Positions 57,813 to 60,911 of a stretch of 60,911 nt of DNA are shown here, piece after piece. The notes under the pieces were generated by a model. The model searched no databases and was not told the origin of the DNA. It saw only the letters and a list, made by a program, of their open reading frames with translations. This DNA is from a bacterium D16-51. Its GTDB lineage: Bacteria; Bacillota; Clostridia; Lachnospirales; Lachnospiraceae. Position 1 is the first letter of the stretch. Every line of letters begins with the position of its first letter. The translations under genes and the position numbers were made by a program. The stretch lies in assembly GCA_003612285.1 (NCBI GenBank), contig RAYE01000032.1, forward strand, positions 1 to 60,911. Reading direction: 5' to 3'.

Positions 57813-60133
57813 GAAGTTATCTTGGGCTGATACCCCAGTATGAAAGGATCCACCGCAAAAATAACCGGATCTCCGTGCTGTGTATTATGCTTTCGGTATG
57901 CCTTGTGATGGCGATTTTCAGTATGGCGGATATGGCCATGCGTTCCCAGAAGAATTATTTTATTAAGACGGGTGGCGAATACCATGCGGCGCTCCATGAT
58001 GTGGAGACAGAAACAGCAGAACGGATATCGGCAAGGGTTGACGTGACTTTATCAGGATGGGTCTACCAGGGCAGTACGGGTATGTTATCCGGCAAAGCTG
58101 TCAGTTTTGTGGGGGCAAATGAAAAGACAATGGAATCCCTGACCGAAATGGATATGACAGCCGGGGCATACCCTTCCCTGCCGGACGAGGCGTTGCTGAA
58201 TGAAAACGCCATGGAGAAGATGGGTCTGTCCATTGGCGATAACGTGACGGTTACGGTTCCGGACGGCTCACAAAAGCAGTACCGGATTACCGGGATCCTT
58301 GCGGATATGGGATCCATGCTGAAAGCGGATATCTGTGGGATGGCGCTTTGTGAGGAGGGCTTCCTTGCCATTGTGGATGAAAACGCGGCAGACGGCACCA
58401 CCTACCGTATTCAGTTTAAGAGCGGTGCCCATATCCAGGAGTCCATAAAGGAAATCAAGAGCCAGTTTGCCCTTTCTGATAGCCAGATCTCAGAAAATAC
58501 CGCTTTATTGGGCCTGATGGGGCAAAGTGAGAGCAATATCATGCAGGCCCTCTATCTGGTTGCGGCGATCCTGGTTTTTCTTGTACTGGTTGCGGGAATG
58601 GTGATGATCTCTGCAAGCTTTAACACGAATGTGTTGGAGAGGACACAGTTTTATGGACTGCTGCGCTGTTTGGGCGCATCCAGGAAACAGGTAAAGCATT
58701 TTGTGATCCTGCAGGGGCTTCGGCAGAGCGCAAAGGGTGTCCCCATTGGCCTGTTGGCAGGCCAGGCTGTGACATGGGCCGCCTGTCTGTTGCTTAAATC
58801 TATCAGCGGGGACCGGTTTTCCGAGGTTCCGCTGTTTGAATTCAGTATTGCCGGTATATTGGCAGGGATTGTGGTGGGCTTCCTGATCGTCCTCCTTGCT
58901 TCTCTTTCCCCGGCAAAAAAGGCCTCTAGGGTTTCACCTGTCACGGCAATCAGCGGAGGTTCCCAGCTGACGCAGAATAAGCGTGCGGCAAATACGAAGC
59001 TGTTCCATGTGGAGACAGGCATGGGCATGTTCCATGCGTTGTCCGGAAAAAAGAATTTATTCCTGATGACCTGTTCCTTTGCTATCAGCATCATGCTCTT
59101 CCTGTCTTTCCAGGTGATGGTCGTATTCCTGGGTCAGGGTATGCCTGCATTAGCCCCGTGGGCGGGGGATGTATCCGTGACAGCCACTGCGGGATTGGAG
59201 ACTTCTGTAATAGAAGATATCGGAGCCGTCGAGGGTGTGAAGCGTGCTTTTGGGAGAATGGAATACGGCGGGTTATCCGTTTCCTCCGATACCGAGAGTG
59301 GAACGGCTGCATTGGTTTCCTATGAAGAAAACCAGTTTAAATGGGCAAAAGAGGAACTGAGTGAGGGAAATACCGATGCGGTTTCGGGAGGAGCCGGAGA
59401 TATCTTAGTGTCCTACCAGGATGGCATGCAATGGAAGGTCGGGGACACCGTGATTCTCCATACGCCATTGGGTGAGAAACAGGTGAGGATTGCGGGTATT
59501 CTTTCTTCCACAAATGCATCAAGTGAAGCGGGAAGCCTTGGATACATCATATGCTCAGAACAGCTATTTACAGAGAGTATTGGCGGATTAGGCTATACGG
59601 CTGTGGATATACAGCTTGCGGGCAGCAGTACGGATGAGACAGTATCGGAAATACGAAGCCTGCTTCCATCTGACAGTTCCATTGCGGATAAACGGATGTC
59701 AAATTCGGAATCCCAAAGTTCCTATTATACAGGTGCGGTGTTTATTTATGGGTTCCTGCTCATTATTGCGTTGATTACCGTGTTTAATATTTTCAATAGC
59801 ATGAATGCCAGCGTGGCGGCAAGGACAAGACAGTATGGCGTGATGCGTTCCATTGGAATGGGAGCCGGGCAGCTTTATAAGATGATTGCAGCAGAGGCAG
59901 CCACTTATGCAGTATTGGGATGTGCTACCGGTTGTGTCCTGGGCTTACCGTTGAATAAGATGATGTTCCAGTTCCTGATTGCAGATAAATGGGGAACAAC
60001 CTGGCAGCTTCCAGTTGCCTCCCTGTTGCTGATCGTCATGTTATGTTTGGGCTCTGCGGCGCTGGCGATCAGGCGGCCAATCAAAAGAATCGGGCAATTG
60101 TCCATTGTGGATACCATAAAGCTGCAGCAGTAA
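57809..60133 (+). CDS. FtsX-type ABC permease
   Basis: 774 residues with the duplicated 1+3 / 1+3 transmembrane plan: TM ~24-45, extracellular ~45-235, TMs ~245-365 around the coupling motif YGLLRCLGASRKQVKHF, TM ~415-440, second extracellular domain, and last TMs with YGVMRSIGMGAGQLYKM. It lacks the MTWPFENDT start of the four permeases at 20-29.6 kb (here MRSYLGLIPQYERIHRKNNR), so it belongs to a different subfamily. The two-component pair at 43.9-45.8 kb is a candidate regulator. Confidence 0.9.
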   Translation: MRSYLGLIPQYERIHRKNNRISVLCIMLSVCLVMAIFSMADMAMRSQKNYFIKTGGEYHAALHDVETETAERISARVDVTLSGWVYQGSTGMLSGKAVSFVGANEKTMESLTEMDMTAGAYPSLPDEALLNENAMEKMGLSIGDNVTVTVPDGSQKQYRITGILADMGSMLKADICGMALCEEGFLAIVDENAADGTTYRIQFKSGAHIQESIKEIKSQFALSDSQISENTALLGLMGQSESNIMQALYLVAAILVFLVLVAGMVMISASFNTNVLERTQFYGLLRCLGASRKQVKHFVILQGLRQSAKGVPIGLLAGQAVTWAACLLLKSISGDRFSEVPLFEFSIAGILAGIVVGFLIVLLASLSPAKKASRVSPVTAISGGSQLTQNKRAANTKLFHVETGMGMFHALSGKKNLFLMTCSFAISIMLFLSFQVMVVFLGQGMPALAPWAGDVSVTATAGLETSVIEDIGAVEGVKRAFGRMEYGGLSVSSDTESGTAALVSYEENQFKWAKEELSEGNTDAVSGGAGDILVSYQDGMQWKVGDTVILHTPLGEKQVRIAGILSSTNASSEAGSLGYIICSEQLFTESIGGLGYTAVDIQLAGSSTDETVSEIRSLLPSDSSIADKRMSNSESQSSYYTGAVFIYGFLLIIALITVFNIFNSMNASVAARTRQYGVMRSIGMGAGQLYKMIAAEAATYAVLGCATGCVLGLPLNKMMFQFLIADKWGTTWQLPVASLLLIVMLCLGSAALAIRRPIKRIGQLSIVDTIKLQQ

Positions 60134-60160
60134 CATATGGAAACTGACTAAAAATTTTGA

Positions 60161-60224
60161 AATGTCCGAGCTTTGTAACAATTCGGGCTGTTTTTAAGCT
60201 GATCGGATGAATGGCTCGGACATT
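60161..60224 (+). promoter_or_regulatory. Long inverted repeat with GGACATT half-sites
   Basis: AATGTCCGAGC (60161-60171) and GCTCGGACATT (60214-60224) form an 11-bp perfect inverted repeat 28 nt after the permease stop, followed by TCTCCTT. It may be the terminator of the transporter operon. The TGTCCG...TGTAACA-TTCG arrangement also echoes the promoter dyad at 17132-17156. The ~400-bp gap 60134-60537 holds no other gene. Confidence 0.5.
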
Positions 60225-60312
60225 TCTCCTTATTGCATATCTGGACATTACCAATATGCAGTTTCCTACAACTGAATAATTGGCAGCCTGTTCAGAAAGC
60301 ATGAATAATCAA

Positions 60313-60357
60313 AACTCCGGCGTCCGGTATCATACTGAGTGTCGGAGTTGGTTTTTA
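60313..60357 (+). terminator. Hairpin with T-run
   Basis: AACTCCG (60313-60319) pairs with CGGAGTT (60343-60349), followed by GGTTTTT. Confidence 0.5.
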
Positions 60358-60495
60358 TGCAAATTGGCTGTTATACAGAGCGGCATATTTTCTGTTCCGT
60401 GGCTGCGGATTTTTCCGGAAACTGCAAGATAATCTACCATGACCATGTTGCATATTTATGCTCCTATCTGCTTGCAGTTTTCTTTGTCATATGAT

Positions 60496-60526
60496 AGTGT
60501 AAACTATACGGTAACTGTAAAGTCAA
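60496..60526 (-). promoter_or_regulatory. MerR-type promoter facing left
   Basis: On the minus strand: TTGACT (complement of 60521-60526), 19 bp, TACACT (complement of 60496-60501). The spacer is an imperfect dyad ACTATACGGTAACTGTAAAGT. It sits just upstream of the MerR gene but points away from it, and no minus-strand gene follows for hundreds of bases. Confidence 0.55.
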
Positions 60527-60537
60527 GAGGTATTATG

Positions 60538-60852
60538 ATGAAAAATAAAAGAGTTTTATACACCACGGGGCAATTTGCAAAACTCAACGGTATTAACAAG
60601 CGTACTTTGCATTATTATGATGAGATTGGATTGTTTTCTCCCGAATTTAAGGAAGAAAACGGATACCGTTATTATACCTGCTTTCAAACCGTACAGCTGG
60701 AATTGATTGTAACGTTGCGAAAAATCGGATTGTCGATTGACGAAATTATTCGTTATCAGCAAAGTCCCTCCGGGGCTTCCTTTGCAGACCTGCTCTCCGA
60801 GAAGAAACAGTTGATTGATAAATCCATTCAGGAACTCTTACTTGTGAGTTAA
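60538..60852 (+). CDS. MerR-family regulator, short or truncated
   Basis: About 104 residues: winged helix [20 protein letters not shown] and [20 protein letters not shown], then coiled coil [20 protein letters not shown] and a helix to QELLLVS. The ATG at 60538 is 7 nt from AGAGG; 60535 is also possible. Many MerR relatives with this N-terminus are ~250 residues with an effector domain, so an early stop near 60850 may have removed it. Confidence 0.75.
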   Translation: MKNKRVLYTTGQFAKLNGINKRTLHYYDEIGLFSPEFKEENGYRYYTCFQTVQLELIVTLRKIGLSIDEIIRYQQSPSGASFADLLSEKKQLIDKSIQELLLVS

Positions 60853-60911
60853 AAGTTTGTATCACTAAGAAGCCAGAGAATCCCACTGTTCTTCTGGCTC
60901 TTCCTGCAATC

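Overview
This window looks like a chromosome segment of a low-to-mid GC, anaerobic, Gram-positive Clostridia, most likely Lachnospiraceae. That placement is an inference from the gene families: a very basic bS21, a rubrerythrin, DUF3842, DUF6033, a double-length ThyX, tandem FtsX-type permeases starting MTWPFENDT, TnpV, and Tn916-like Xis/Int.

Region 1 (1-10.5 kb) is mostly core genome: rpsU, an ECF-like sigma factor behind a hairpin-rich leader, DUF2461, rubrerythrin, tRNA-Leu(CAG), nadA, an L,D-transpeptidase, a two-domain ThyX, a MATE exporter and DUF3842. It also holds two copies of a structured terminator-like repeat and a 164-bp MITE whose empty site is present elsewhere in the window.

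Region 2 (10.5-16.8 kb, minus strand) is a compact three-gene operon: a coiled-coil protein, a 1010-aa HerA/FtsK-type ATPase with a glycine-zipper segment, and a 504-aa protein joining a His-Me-finger nuclease-like domain to a glycine-zipper membrane segment. I do not recognise this combination and consider it the best candidate for an undescribed conflict or defence system.

Region 3 (17.1-31.9 kb) is a large sensing and transport island: an OmpR-type regulator, a kinase with almost no extracellular loop, one ABC ATPase, four consecutive ~795-aa FtsX-type permeases with near-identical N-termini, then a LytTR regulator and a GHKL kinase.

Region 4 (31.9-41.8 kb) is accessory DNA rich in small enzymes (GNAT acetyltransferases, an adenosine-deaminase-like hydrolase, a nucleotidyltransferase, small P-loop kinases, a CPBP protease, an SdpI-like protein), mixed with decayed genes.

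Region 5 (41.8-60.1 kb) starts with an ABC transporter (58-aa membrane protein, ATPase, membrane subunit) and a second OmpR/kinase pair. A second ATPase plus FtsX permease lies at 57-60 kb. Between the kinase and this ATPase sits about 11 kb of decayed mobile DNA bounded by a 13-bp direct repeat: an IS with a frameshifted transposase, MerR regulators, iteron-like repeats, TnpV, a broken chloramphenicol-acetyltransferase-like gene, a UPF0175/DUF3368 toxin-antitoxin pair, a broken GHKL-ATPase/nuclease gene, and Tn916-type xis and int (int frameshifted). The kinase/regulator and the 57-kb ABC genes may once have been adjacent. The window ends in a short MerR-family gene.
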